Shown: piece after piece, positions 7,504-14,926 of the stretch
How positions within the stretch are numbered: the first letter of the stretch is position 1
Layout of the letters: each line of letters begins with the position of its first letter
NCBI GenBank assembly: GCA_944323145.1
Contig: CALURJ010000021.1
Location: forward strand, 1 to 36,077
DNA: 36,077 nucleotides
Reading direction: 5' to 3'
Source: Candidatus Gastranaerophilales bacterium
GTDB taxonomy: Bacteria > Cyanobacteriota > Vampirovibrionia > Gastranaerophilales > Gastranaerophilaceae
Notes under the pieces: generated by a model
What the model was told of the DNA's origin: nothing
Databases searched by the model: none
What the model saw: the letters and a program-made list of their open reading frames with translations, nothing else
Translations under genes and position numbers: made by a program

Positions 7504-9471
7504 CTAAACACTGGTAGAAAGTGATGGGGCAATCGCAATAAACTGACGTACCAAATCAGAATCCCAGAGTTTTCCAGCGCCGTCTTTTAAAATTTCACAG
7601 GCTTTTTCAACACTCATTCCTTTACGGTAAGGTCTGTCGGAAATCAGCGCGTGGAAAGTATCTGCAACCGCAACAATACGTGCGGCAAGCGGAATATTTT
7701 CACCTTTAAGATGTTCAGGATAACCGCTTCCATCAACATGCTCATGGTGATATTTAACAATAGGAATTAAATTCCGCAGAGCATCGTTCGGCGCAAGCAC
7801 TTTTTCTGCCCCGATTACAGGGTGCTGTTTCATAATTTCCCATTCTTCCCCTTCAAGTTTACCTGGTTTTTTCAAGACACTTTCAGGAATACCAATTTTA
7901 CCTACATCATGGAGAAGTGCACCGAGTTTAATTCTCTGAACTTCATCTTCAGGAAGATTAATAGCCCGCGCAAGAGCTTCCGAATACCTTGAAACGGATG
8001 TAGAATGACCTTTTGTATAAGGGTCTTTCGCATCAATTGCACCGGCAAGAGAGTTGGCAAGCTCCATAAGGTGATTATGCGAAACAATTTGCTCATTATT
8101 AAACTTATGCAGAAGTTCTTCGCCAAAATCAATTCCGAGCTGTGAATGACGTTTCGCAACAACTTCCGCAAATGAGTTCAATGCTTCATCATCCCAGAAA
8201 TTGTAATCGGCAGAGCTTACAATAGCAGACATGCCTTCTTTGTAACCCTTTGCCTGAGATATATACATTGCCTGTTCAGCAAGGATAAGAAGCTTTTCCT
8301 GATCTTTGCTGCATTCGGGGTATGTTGCAATTCCGACTGAAACCTTAACAGGACCGACATCATCCACAAAACAGCATGACAGACAATAAGTAATATATTC
8401 TGCCAGATATTTGGCATCGGCAGTACTTGTATCCGGAAGAATTATTGCAATCTCATCCCCGCCGTATCTGCCGGCTTTGTCTGTGCTTCTGATATTTTGT
8501 TTAACCTTTTCCGCGAGAAGTTTAATAACTTCGTCCCCCTTTGCATGCCCGAGTTCTCTGTTAATCTTTGAAATATTATTAACATCAAGCATGATTATAG
8601 AGAGGTTAGACTCATTTTCTTCAGCTTTCTTCAATTCAACGGTCAAAACTTCCTGAAAACCTCTATGGGTATAAAGCCCTGTGAGTGTATCCGTGTTAGT
8701 ATATTTATTAGTCTGTTCCAAAAGCTCCATATTCTGCATAAATAAAGCACAATAATTAGCGATAAACGAAAATAACCCGATATGGTTTTCGAGTGAATCT
8801 TTTCCGACAACCATAACGCCCTTGCATCCGTTGATTGAATTAAGCGGGAATATATATGCAGCAGAAGCAGGTAAATAAGGAATATTTAAAAATTTATTAT
8901 TATCCTGAACAACAGGAACCCCTGTTTTAAAACACTGAATAATAGGATTGGCATCATCAGACAGCAGCAGTTTTGAAGAATAAGTACTGCCAAGTGAATT
9001 AAACAGTTTTATATTAATACATTTTGACTGCTCATGAACAATACCGAAGGCAGTAAACACACTGCCGATTTTCTCCAAAAATAATTCATGGACGGCAACA
9101 AAAAGTTCATGCACGCTGGTTTTGCCTTCAAGTGCACCGTTGAGGCTATATACAAGTTCCGAATAATCAAAAACACGATGTGCATTTGCTGCTGTGTTCA
9201 TATAACCGGCATACATCCTGTTTGCTGTTTTGTTGGTATTAAAATTATTAATGCGTGCGACAATACTTGACGTACGGGATGCAATAGGATTAGAAACTTT
9301 TTTTTCTTCTTTTTTAGCGGGGTTTTCAGCTTCCGTTGTTTTTAAATTTTTTAAATCAGTTTTTTTAAGCGTATTAAGCTTCTTAGAAAGCGGATTGGTT
9401 GCCGATCCGCCGCCCTTTTTCACATCTTTCGATTTTATTTGTTCGGAAACTTTGTCTTTATTTTCGTTCAA
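7504..9471 (-). CDS. GAF-GGDEF-HD-GYP c-di-GMP signalling protein
   Basis: A 655-aa cytoplasmic protein. Residues 1-75 are a low-complexity basic tail rich in Lys, Asn and Ser. A GAF-like sensor spans about 100-250. The GGDEF domain (about 257-415) has TDTLTGLYTHRG, RYGGDEIAII with GGDEI at 337-341 (Phe to Ile), and an I-site R328xxD331. The first metal motif reads LDVNN, keeping D296 but with Asn for the second acid. The HD-GYP phosphodiesterase domain (about 468-650) has HD at 521-522 (LLHDVGKIGIP) and HHEHVDGSGYP (575-585), so phosphodiesterase activity is likely while cyclase activity is doubtful. The start codon is TTG, backed by GCAGGTG upstream. Confidence 0.9.
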   Translation of the reverse strand: MNENKDKVSEQIKSKDVKKGGGSATNPLSKKLNTLKKTDLKNLKTTEAENPAKKEEKKVSNPIASRTSSIVARINNFNTNKTANRMYAGYMNTAANAHRVFDYSELVYSLNGALEGKTSVHELFVAVHELFLEKIGSVFTAFGIVHEQSKCINIKLFNSLGSTYSSKLLLSDDANPIIQCFKTGVPVVQDNNKFLNIPYLPASAAYIFPLNSINGCKGVMVVGKDSLENHIGLFSFIANYCALFMQNMELLEQTNKYTNTDTLTGLYTHRGFQEVLTVELKKAEENESNLSIIMLDVNNISKINRELGHAKGDEVIKLLAEKVKQNIRSTDKAGRYGGDEIAIILPDTSTADAKYLAEYITYCLSCCFVDDVGPVKVSVGIATYPECSKDQEKLLILAEQAMYISQAKGYKEGMSAIVSSADYNFWDDEALNSFAEVVAKRHSQLGIDFGEELLHKFNNEQIVSHNHLMELANSLAGAIDAKDPYTKGHSTSVSRYSEALARAINLPEDEVQRIKLGALLHDVGKIGIPESVLKKPGKLEGEEWEIMKQHPVIGAEKVLAPNDALRNLIPIVKYHHEHVDGSGYPEHLKGENIPLAARIVAVADTFHALISDRPYRKGMSVEKACEILKDGAGKLWDSDLVRQFIAIAPSLSTSV

Positions 9472-9667
9472 AATTTACACCTGCTAACACACTTTGTTTA
9501 TATAAAACATCTGACAAAAGAATTTTGCCTGATATTCTCTGCGAGTTTACATTCCTTAAACTATTTTATACTACACCGCCGTAAAAACAATACGCCATTT
9601 AGACGGCATTACTGCTGTTTAAAGAAACAATATAATCATAAATCCTTTTTTTAACACACACAAAATT

Positions 9668-9683
9668 TACTACATAAGTAGTA
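9668..9683. promoter_or_regulatory. inverted repeat TACTAC-ATAA-GTAGTA
   Basis: Two 6-bp arms separated by 4 bp lie in the gene-free stretch 9485-9765. It may be an operator, but it is about 200 bp from the GGDEF/HD-GYP start. I see nothing else interpretable in that stretch. Confidence 0.3.
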
Positions 9684-9774
9684 TAACTCAAATCTTTTTA
9701 TTTCTCAAGACATTATTCATTAATATTTACATTAGGAAATTTTTTATTATACCTATAAATCTTTTACAACACAC

Positions 9775-9801
9775 TTGAAATTAAAAAAAATAAGTTATAA
9801 T
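9775..9801 (+). promoter_or_regulatory. antisense promoter of type I TA-like locus A
   Basis: CACTTGAAA (-35 TTGAAA, 9775-9780) and consensus TATAAT (9796-9801) are 15 bp apart. The same CACTTGAAA element drives the antisense strands of loci B and C. Expected start is near 9808. Confidence 0.65.
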
Positions 9802-9807
9802 GTAATA

Positions 9808-9915
9808 TATAGGGAAATCGGTCAGGTTCTGACCAACCCAACCGATTTATTCGCCCCTATATGATTTCAGAGATAAAATTAAGTAAAAGTCCTATCACAC
9901 GTAGGGCTTTTCTTA
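9808..9915 (+). ncRNA. predicted antisense RNA of locus A
   Basis: A predicted RNA of about 105 nt complementary to the 3' half of the small hydrophobic ORF and its 3' untranslated region. It starts after the TATAAT box and ends at a 10-bp stem (9885-9894 with 9902-9911, one G-U pair, 7-nt loop) followed by TTTT and a T-rich tail. The terminator lies inside the opposing ORF, as in loci B and C. Overlap at 3' ends resembles TxpA/RatA-type type I systems in layout. I make no sequence-homology claim. Confidence 0.55.
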
Positions 9916-9934
9916 CTATTTCCCTATTTATCAT
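9857..9934 (-). CDS. short hydrophobic peptide, putative type I toxin (locus A)
   Basis: A 25-codon ORF starting MINREIVRKALRVIGLLL, with a hydrophobic C-terminal half and basic residues (R4, R8, K9, R12) in the N-terminal half. A perfect AAGGAGG (9940-9946) lies 5 nt before the ATG, strong evidence for translation. The predicted mRNA starts near 10006 and carries CGCCC at its 5' end (9993-9997), complementary to GGGCG just after the stop. A structured hairpin region (9815-9848) follows the ORF. The architecture matches loci B and C, although the peptide is the most divergent of the three. Membrane toxicity is inferred. A regulatory small membrane protein is the main alternative. Confidence 0.55.
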   Translation of the reverse strand: MINREIVRKALRVIGLLLNFISEII

Positions 9935-10012
9935 AAAAACCTCCTTACTCACCCTATATTCGCTTTATAGTTCGTGTGCACTCCGGAGGTTCGGGCGTTT
10001 TCCCTATATATT

Positions 10013-10018
10013 ATTATA
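10013..10018 (-). promoter_or_regulatory. -10 box of the locus A mRNA
   Basis: TATAAT preceded directly by TG on the minus strand. No good -35 is visible at the expected distance. The predicted start is about 10006, followed by AGGGAAAACGCCC. Confidence 0.5.
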
Positions 10019-10043
10019 CACAAAATTTAAAAAATAAATATTA

Positions 10044-10580
10044 TTAAAACCATTTAATAAGCGGTCTGATTTCACCGCACTCCAGTTTATATTCTTCAGC
10101 CGCGGGACTCCTCAATACAGAGTTAATCTTAAGACGCTCTTTTATGGGATTCTGTAGAAAAACTTCTCCTGTTTCACGGTCAAAAACTTTGCTGTAATTT
10201 AAGCCTAAATTAACACAATAAGGTAATTTTACCTTTTCCTCATCTTCATCAAACCAGGCAAGGCCATGGACTCTGCAAACTATACCGCGGTATTTATAAA
10301 CACAGCATAAATGGTTTATTAAAAACGGACACTGATAAAATTTAGGATTTTCAGATTTCAGGCGTTTTATATTCTCTTTGACCTGTTTTTTGACATCAGG
10401 CGGGAGTTTCATATACCCTGACATAAGATATTCCGCCTCAAGACGTGAAAAAGGATATTCACCGACTTCACAGCAGGCGGAACATCCCATTTTGCATTTT
10501 ATAAATTCGCATTGCTCTTCAAAATATCTGCTTAAACGTTTATCAAATTTTTCAAGAAATTTTTCATATCTGGCAAGCAT
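10044..10580 (-). CDS. YkgJ-family cysteine cluster protein
   Basis: A 178-aa protein with the YkgJ/CxxCxxCC signature. C33, C36 and C37 (MGCSACCEVGEYP) are followed by C84 (CPFLINHLCCVY with C92 and C93) and C102 in YRGIVCRVHGLAWF. The family probably binds zinc or an Fe-S cluster, and its function is not established. The ATG overlaps the stop of the upstream ArnT-like gene (TAATG), so the two form an operon. A long middle helix (PPDVKKQVKENIKRLK) separates the Cys groups. Confidence 0.85.
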   Translation of the reverse strand: MLARYEKFLEKFDKRLSRYFEEQCEFIKCKMGCSACCEVGEYPFSRLEAEYLMSGYMKLPPDVKKQVKENIKRLKSENPKFYQCPFLINHLCCVYKYRGIVCRVHGLAWFDEDEEKVKLPYCVNLGLNYSKVFDRETGEVFLQNPIKERLKINSVLRSPAAEEYKLECGEIRPLIKWF

Positions 10581-12232
10581 TATCTCACCTTTATAAGTGA
10601 ATACTTCCTTCCGTCTAAAATTATATCAAAATCCAGAGTTTCATCAACTTTAGGCATTTTGCGTTCTCTGACGATAACAACCACATCCCTGTCATCAAGC
10701 ATCTCTCCGAACTTTGCCATCTCGGCTTTATCGTCCTGAGAAATAAAGAAAACTTTTCCGCCGTAATAATACAGAGCCGAATACTTACGTTCATCATTCA
10801 AAATTACAAGTTTTTTGTTGTGTTCTTTTGCATATTTTGCAAAATACATTAAGTCGTTCTGCCCGAATTCGTAATCCATATTGTAGAAAAGCTTTGTACC
10901 GAATGCCGAAGTAATTAGTACAAGAAGCACATAACAGGCAAATACTCCGATTTTTTTGTTAAATGCCACGCACAGAATACTTGAAATTCCGAATACCCAA
11001 ACGAGAATTATGCAGAACCATTTTATCATTAATACATCTGCATAAGCCTGGGCAGGCAGAAAATATTTCATAAAACATGCAACAATGCCCGAGACAATGC
11101 AAACCCCGCCTAAAATATAAACAGAAAGATTTACAGACTTCTGGTATCTGCCTTTGAACATGTAATCTTCCCATAAAAATGCCATAATACAGGCAGTAAA
11201 GAAATAAACCGGAAGAATATATGTGATAAGTTTTGTACTTGATGCCGAGAAAAACAACATAGTTACAACAAACGCAATCACATTAAAATAAAGAAATTTA
11301 TGCGGAGTATCCAAATCATTAAGAGAGAATTTTTTAAGATTTGTAAGTTTTGCTATCCCTGCTGAAATTGCAGAGAATATCCAAGGAACAAGCCCCCACA
11401 AAATCGTAATTATATAGAAATAAAAAGGCTGTTCTCTGTCAATCTGGCTTGATGAGAAAAACCTGTTTATATGATGTTTCATAATGTACTCGTTAAAGAA
11501 CAACGGGTCATGAATTTTAAACATAACAATATGCCATGGCAAAACAATTAAGAAAAACAGGAAAAATCCCGGTAAAATATATTGCGGCCTGAAAACCTGT
11601 TTAAAAGTTTTATTAGCGATTGTGACAAAAAACATTACCGCAAAGGGAACAATAAATCCCGGTAATCCTTTTGCCATAACAGCCAGACCAGAAAAAATAT
11701 AAAATAACCACCAGAAATATTTTTTATTTTTCTCTTCGACAAACTGGGTTAAAAGTCCGAACATTGCAGAAAAACCTATACAGGTTGTCACAACAATATC
11801 CAGAATTGCGAATTTGGCAAGCATTACAAATTCTAACGTTGAACCTAAAATTATTGCCGATATAAGACCGTATCTTTTCGAAACGATTTTTCTCCCGATA
11901 AAATAAAGCAAAAATACAGATAAAGATCCGTATAGCGCAACAGGAAATCTTGCGGTAAACTCATTAACTTTTCCGAAAATCGCAAATGACAAACATTCGC
12001 CCCAGAAATAAAGCGGCGGTTTTTCAAAAAAATAATCGCCGTTCAAATAAAGAGTAAGAAAATCCCTGCTGTGAAACATATCACGCGCCATTGCAACATA
12101 TCTGGTTTCATCAACATCCATCAGCGCATAATTGCCTATGTTAAAGAAAAACATAAAGTAGCAAAACAGCGCTAACCCAAGTAATATAAACAATTCATTG
12201 TGTTTTTTTACAAAATTTATAATTTTTTCCAT
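10580..12232 (-). CDS. ArnT-like lipid-linked glycosyltransferase (PMT/GT83 type)
   Basis: A 550-aa integral membrane protein with a GT-C layout. After the first membrane helix (about 14-33) comes the periplasmic catalytic loop MDVDETRYVAMARDM with the D41-E42 pair. FFEKPPLYFW (68-77) and a run of further hydrophobic segments through about 450 follow, then a soluble C-terminal domain of about 90 residues. In this family polyprenyl-phosphate-linked sugars are transferred to lipid A or other envelope acceptors. The donor and acceptor here are unknown, and no aminoarabinose pathway genes are nearby. GGGAGAA precedes the ATG, and it is the first gene of the pair with the YkgJ-like gene. Confidence 0.85.
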   Translation of the reverse strand: MEKIINFVKKHNELFILLGLALFCYFMFFFNIGNYALMDVDETRYVAMARDMFHSRDFLTLYLNGDYFFEKPPLYFWGECLSFAIFGKVNEFTARFPVALYGSLSVFLLYFIGRKIVSKRYGLISAIILGSTLEFVMLAKFAILDIVVTTCIGFSAMFGLLTQFVEEKNKKYFWWLFYIFSGLAVMAKGLPGFIVPFAVMFFVTIANKTFKQVFRPQYILPGFFLFFLIVLPWHIVMFKIHDPLFFNEYIMKHHINRFFSSSQIDREQPFYFYIITILWGLVPWIFSAISAGIAKLTNLKKFSLNDLDTPHKFLYFNVIAFVVTMLFFSASSTKLITYILPVYFFTACIMAFLWEDYMFKGRYQKSVNLSVYILGGVCIVSGIVACFMKYFLPAQAYADVLMIKWFCIILVWVFGISSILCVAFNKKIGVFACYVLLVLITSAFGTKLFYNMDYEFGQNDLMYFAKYAKEHNKKLVILNDERKYSALYYYGGKVFFISQDDKAEMAKFGEMLDDRDVVVIVRERKMPKVDETLDFDIILDGRKYSLIKVR

Positions 12233-12304
12233 AAGTTCTCCCTAAAATCACACTTGAATACTTTACCATAAATATGCCTGAACAGCCACATATATCAAAA
12301 ACAC

Positions 12305-12332
12305 TTGAAAAATTGTTAAAATATGTTATAAT
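12305..12332 (+). promoter_or_regulatory. antisense promoter of type I TA-like locus B
   Basis: CACTTGAAA with TTGAAA at 12305-12310, a 16-bp spacer, and consensus TATAAT (12327-12332) with an extended TGT immediately upstream. It is the strongest of the three antisense promoters. Expected start is near 12339. Confidence 0.75.
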
Positions 12333-12338
12333 AAAAAA

Positions 12339-12435
12339 GAAGGGTGCGGATGCGTCAACATCCGCTAAAAAGCCCCATTATGGTTTTATTTTAGAACTAG
12401 CAGTATTAAAAGAATTATTGCTAGTTCTTCTGTAT
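12339..12435 (+). ncRNA. predicted antisense RNA of locus B
   Basis: A predicted RNA of about 95 nt covering the 3' untranslated region and most of the peptide ORF. Its own 5' hairpin (GCGGATG/CATCCGC) is followed by a 10-bp perfect stem, AGAACTAGCA (12393-12402) with TGCTAGTTCT (12419-12428), and a T-rich stretch that would end it inside the ORF. The in-ORF stem uses different bases from loci A and C but the same position, so the structure appears conserved where the sequence is not. Confidence 0.6.
12346..12365. terminator. 3' hairpin of the locus B mRNA
   Basis: A 7-bp stem, GCGGATG (12346-12352) with CATCCGC (12359-12365). On the minus strand it is followed by ACCCTTC and six T, a good intrinsic terminator for the peptide mRNA. 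Confidence 0.7.
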
Positions 12436-12445
12436 TAATAACCAC
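12386..12445 (-). CDS. 19-aa hydrophobic peptide, putative type I toxin (locus B)
   Basis: The peptide is MVINTEELAIILLILLVLK, a short hydrophobic segment ending in Lys and long enough to insert in a membrane. The start is GTG with AAAGGAGG (12454-12461) 8 nt upstream. Locus C has the same spacing and the same TG-x-TA-x-AG linker. The predicted mRNA begins near 12533 with a perfect hairpin AAGGGC-AA-GCCCTT. The AAGCCC of this hairpin can instead pair with GGGCTT (12370-12375) after the stop, a 5'-3' interaction of the kind that delays translation in known type I toxin mRNAs. It is far too short for automatic gene callers. Toxicity is inferred from form only. Confidence 0.65.
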   Translation of the reverse strand: MVINTEELAIILLILLVLK

Positions 12446-12539
12446 CTTTACCACCTCCTTTCCTCTGTCGGTTTAACAAATTTGTAGTTTGAGCCGCAGA
12501 GTTATGGATATGATAAAAAAGGGCTTGCCCTTCAATTCA

Positions 12540-12568
12540 ATTATACAGGATATATTATTAAAAGTCAA
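12540..12568 (-). promoter_or_regulatory. strong promoter of the locus B peptide mRNA
   Basis: TTGACT (12563-12568) and consensus TATAAT (12540-12545) are exactly 17 bp apart. The +1 falls at the first base of the 5' hairpin (12519-12532). The mRNA is predicted to be about 195 nt. Confidence 0.8.
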
Positions 12569-12584
12569 ACAGATACTCCGACTA

Positions 12585-12613
12585 TTGCTTTTTTGAAAAA
12601 AATTATTTAAAAT
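12585..12613 (+). promoter_or_regulatory. promoter of the carbonic anhydrase gene, probably leaderless
   Basis: TTGCTT (12585-12590) and TAAAAT (12608-12613) are 17 bp apart. The ATG begins 7 nt after the -10 box, so the transcript would start at or next to the A of ATG. This fits the complete absence of a Shine-Dalgarno sequence. Confidence 0.5.
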
Positions 12614-12619
12614 ATTTTT

Positions 12620-13195
12620 ATGATAGAAAAAGCTAAAAAAGAACTTGATAAACTTCTTGAAGGCAACAAAAATTTTGTAAACGGAACACCTTCAATAAAA
12701 AATATGGCAATAGAAACTTTGAAAAAGTTTGCGTTTCATCAGGAGCCTTATGCGTGTGTTTTAACATGTTCTGACAGCAGAGTTGTCCCTGAGATAATTT
12801 TTGACTGCGGAATCGGTGAACTTTTTGTTGTCAGAGTTGCAGGTATGACGACAGGGCCAAATGTTGTTGAAAGTGTTGAATACGCCGTTAAAAAACTTCG
12901 CGTGCCGCTGTTAATACTTTTGGGGCACGACGACTGCGGTGTTATGAAATATGCTAAAGAGCACTATCCTGAGCCCATGAAAGATTTTTCATCAATTTTA
13001 AAATGCGTATATCCTGTTTTAAATCATAAAGAAGATATATCATGTCATAATTATTTTGCTCAGGAGCATACAAAATGGGTAAATGATTATTTGATGAAGC
13101 ATTCGGTTACAATAAACGAAGCCGTTAAAAACGGCGATTTGGAAATTGTTAACTGCCATTTTGACCATTCAACTGGCTTGGTAAATATAATATAA
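12620..13195 (+). CDS. beta-class carbonic anhydrase
   Basis: A 191-aa cytoplasmic enzyme catalysing CO2/bicarbonate interconversion. Zinc ligands and the catalytic dyad are intact: C50-S-D52-S-R54 and H103-D-D-C106-G. NFVNGTP, VVRVAGM and SVEYAVKKLRVPLLILLGH are typical of the family, and the length is normal. The gene is monocistronic, bounded by the TA-like locus B upstream and a strong bidirectional terminator downstream. It supports bicarbonate-dependent carboxylations such as fatty-acid or polyketide precursor supply, although no direct link to the APE locus is visible. Confidence 0.92.
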   Translation: MIEKAKKELDKLLEGNKNFVNGTPSIKNMAIETLKKFAFHQEPYACVLTCSDSRVVPEIIFDCGIGELFVVRVAGMTTGPNVVESVEYAVKKLRVPLLILLGHDDCGVMKYAKEHYPEPMKDFSSILKCVYPVLNHKEDISCHNYFAQEHTKWVNDYLMKHSVTINEAVKNGDLEIVNCHFDHSTGLVNII

Positions 13196-13220
13196 AAAGG
13201 CGTTAAAAAAACGCCTTTTT
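13194..13220. terminator. bidirectional intrinsic terminator
   Basis: AAAAAGGCGTT (13194-13204) pairs perfectly with AACGCCTTTTT (13210-13220) across a 5-nt loop, between convergent genes. T runs are present on both strands. Confidence 0.85.
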
Positions 13221-13223
13221 TGT

Positions 13224-13505
13224 TTAATTGCATGAATAATCATTTCCCCAGAGTTCATCGTACTTTGCCTGATTTTTATCATGCCAGCGCCTTGATGTAC
13301 GTCTGTCAATATTTCTGATGTCTTGATTAATCCGTTTTGCAATTAAAATCATGCTGTCACGATTTTTTTTATACCTGAATTTATTTTTCATCTCATTGAA
13401 TTTTCGGCGTATAATACCGCTTTTCAAAACTGAGATTACAACTGCGGTCATAATTCCTGTTACAGCTATGAATTTTAAAACTTTTACGAGTTTACCTTCG
13501 TTCAT
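13224..13505 (-). CDS. small membrane-anchored basic protein
   Basis: A 93-aa protein with one N-terminal hydrophobic helix (about 8-28, VLKFIAVTGIMTAVVISVL). A strongly basic region follows (RRKFNEMKNKFRYKKNR), then RNIDRRTSRRWHDKNQAKYDELW. I do not recognise it. The ATG overlaps the TGA of the ferritin-like gene and has GAGGAAAA upstream, so it is coupled to that gene and may work with it at the membrane. The basic cytoplasmic tail could bind nucleic acid or phospholipid headgroups (speculative). Confidence 0.7.
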   Translation of the reverse strand: MNEGKLVKVLKFIAVTGIMTAVVISVLKSGIIRRKFNEMKNKFRYKKNRDSMILIAKRINQDIRNIDRRTSRRWHDKNQAKYDELWGNDYSCN

Positions 13506-14803
13506 AGTTTTTCCTCAATTTTGACTTTACCCATTTCCTCATATTCTTCGACAGAAACGGTATTCGGAGCCTGTGCTTTTTCTTCCAAACCTCGTTTCAA
13601 AAGTTCGGGTTGTTTTTTGTGAAGCTTATTATCCGCTGTTACTATATCAGAGCCGAGTGAACATTTAATAAGTCTTATGGTTTGTTCCGTATAAGCTCCT
13701 TTTCCGTTAACAATCTTTTGTGCATCATAACTTGCCCAGTCATCAGGAAGTTTGTCTATGGTTGTGTAGCCTGTTCCGCCGTCAAGACGTTTGTCAATTT
13801 CGTTTTCCAAAATATTTGTGACATATTCTTTTTGTGATTCAAAATGACATGGCATAACAATTTTGTTACCGATAATTTCTTCGGGGTCGCGTTTTTCATG
13901 TTTTTTAAGAAGGTCTGCTGCAACCTGTAAATGGCCAAGTTCAAATGCAAGAAATTCTTCCCAAATATGTTCAAGCTGTTCATCAACCTCATCTTTGTAG
14001 CAGTTATAGTATGTGCACACTTCAGTAAATTCATGGAGAAGAAGCTTTTCAAACGGTGTTTCTTCAGGGTCAATTAATGATTCATACATTGTAACGTGTT
14101 CTTCTTCAACGTCGCAGATTTCACCGTAGGTTCTTCTTAAATCGTCATTTGCATACATCATACCGTGTTCTGCGTAGAAATTATGTGTCTGCTGTTCGCC
14201 GGAAACAAGAGTATAAATATTTACTTTTGTCTGCGGAGAAGCAGTTTTTCTGTCATAATGATTACGTAATCTTATACCGTTATCATTGTGGTGGTTTTGT
14301 GTAGGACGGCTGATTACAACATCTGTCATACCCTGCAAAATATTATCCGGCAAAATCCCGTCCATCATATATGCCCACTGGCTGTATCTGTAAAGATGGT
14401 CAAAATCTTCAAGAAGCCCGAAGTTGAAAGTTTCTTTAACGTAATCATCCGGTTCGTTTTGTGCAAGCCAGGCTGTCAGGTCAACTGCAACCTGTTCATA
14501 ACCCAATGTTGTTTCAAGAACTGTCTGACAGGCAGGAGTCATCCAGTTTACTGTTGTCTGCTGCATATCTTCGATTCTTCTAGAAAGCGCTATAATTTTT
14601 TTCACCTCGGGATCAGCACAGTTTCTTGCAAAATTATGCTTAAAGTTCCAGGCTTCAACTTCAATTCCGTTCATCAAAATCTGCCGTGTTCTTGAATAGC
14701 AGTCAATACTGTGTTTATCAAACGGTCTTTTAACAATATCATGCCAGCTTCTAAGCTGTTTTTCTAAAGGTATTCCCTTTTCTTCCAATGGATTAAATGT
14801 CAT
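13502..14803 (-). CDS. large ferritin-like (diiron helical) protein, function unknown
   Basis: A 433-aa mostly helical protein. The spacing of acidic and His residues reproduces the ferritin-like carboxylate-bridged diiron pattern. E203 (GEQQTHNFY) is 30 residues before E233xxH236 (DVEEEHVTMY). E258 (LHEFTEVCTYY) is 30 residues before E288xxH291 (FELGHLQVA). A further pair, E103 and E132 with H136 (GYEQVAVDL, LEDFDHLYRY), lies N-terminal and could form another bundle. The C-terminal 120 residues are charged and probably partly disordered. It is much larger than ferritin or rubrerythrin. A Shine-Dalgarno AGGAG precedes the ATG. It forms an operon with the 93-aa membrane protein. A role in iron or oxidative stress is inferred from the motif only. 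Confidence 0.65.
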   Translation of the reverse strand: MTFNPLEEKGIPLEKQLRSWHDIVKRPFDKHSIDCYSRTRQILMNGIEVEAWNFKHNFARNCADPEVKKIIALSRRIEDMQQTTVNWMTPACQTVLETTLGYEQVAVDLTAWLAQNEPDDYVKETFNFGLLEDFDHLYRYSQWAYMMDGILPDNILQGMTDVVISRPTQNHHNDNGIRLRNHYDRKTASPQTKVNIYTLVSGEQQTHNFYAEHGMMYANDDLRRTYGEICDVEEEHVTMYESLIDPEETPFEKLLLHEFTEVCTYYNCYKDEVDEQLEHIWEEFLAFELGHLQVAADLLKKHEKRDPEEIIGNKIVMPCHFESQKEYVTNILENEIDKRLDGGTGYTTIDKLPDDWASYDAQKIVNGKGAYTEQTIRLIKCSLGSDIVTADNKLHKKQPELLKRGLEEKAQAPNTVSVEEYEEMGKVKIEEKL

Positions 14804-14821
14804 TTTTATTCTCCTTGTATT

Positions 14822-14925
14822 TTGGAAGATAGGAAGTTAAGAGGTTATGAAGATAGGCTGTTATCGGTGCTTTACACAAATTTTTTAAGCTTACCTTCTT
14901 ATCTTCCTACCTTCTTATCTTCATT
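14822..14925. repeat. interrupted inverted repeat of GAAGATAGG units
   Basis: GGAAGATAGGAAG and GAAGATAGG units (14824-14859) are mirrored by CTTCTTATCTTCC units (14893-14922), giving a large imperfect stem between two same-strand genes. A related CCTACCTTCCTATCTTCC stretch lies at 3617-3636, so the unit is dispersed. It could act as a terminator or RNA-stability element. Confidence 0.5.
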
Positions 14926-14926
14926 A

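Larger units (their letters stand above)
9803..10013. repeat. 15-bp perfect inverted repeats bounding locus A
   Basis: TAATATATAGGGAAA at 9803-9817 recurs inverted at 9999-10013. The two copies coincide with the predicted 5' ends of the opposing transcripts, so mRNA and antisense RNA would begin with the same bases. The 211-bp interval could be read as a miniature mobile unit or as a dual-promoter signature. Confidence 0.75.

Noticed and set aside
9808..10013. Possible 4.5S/SRP RNA or 6S RNA because of GGTCAGG and long opposing hairpins
   Set aside because: The conserved SRP RNA core (GTCAGGTCCGGAAGGAAGCAGC) is absent. The strand arrangement, the Shine-Dalgarno-led ORF and the match to loci B and C fit a type I TA-like locus better.
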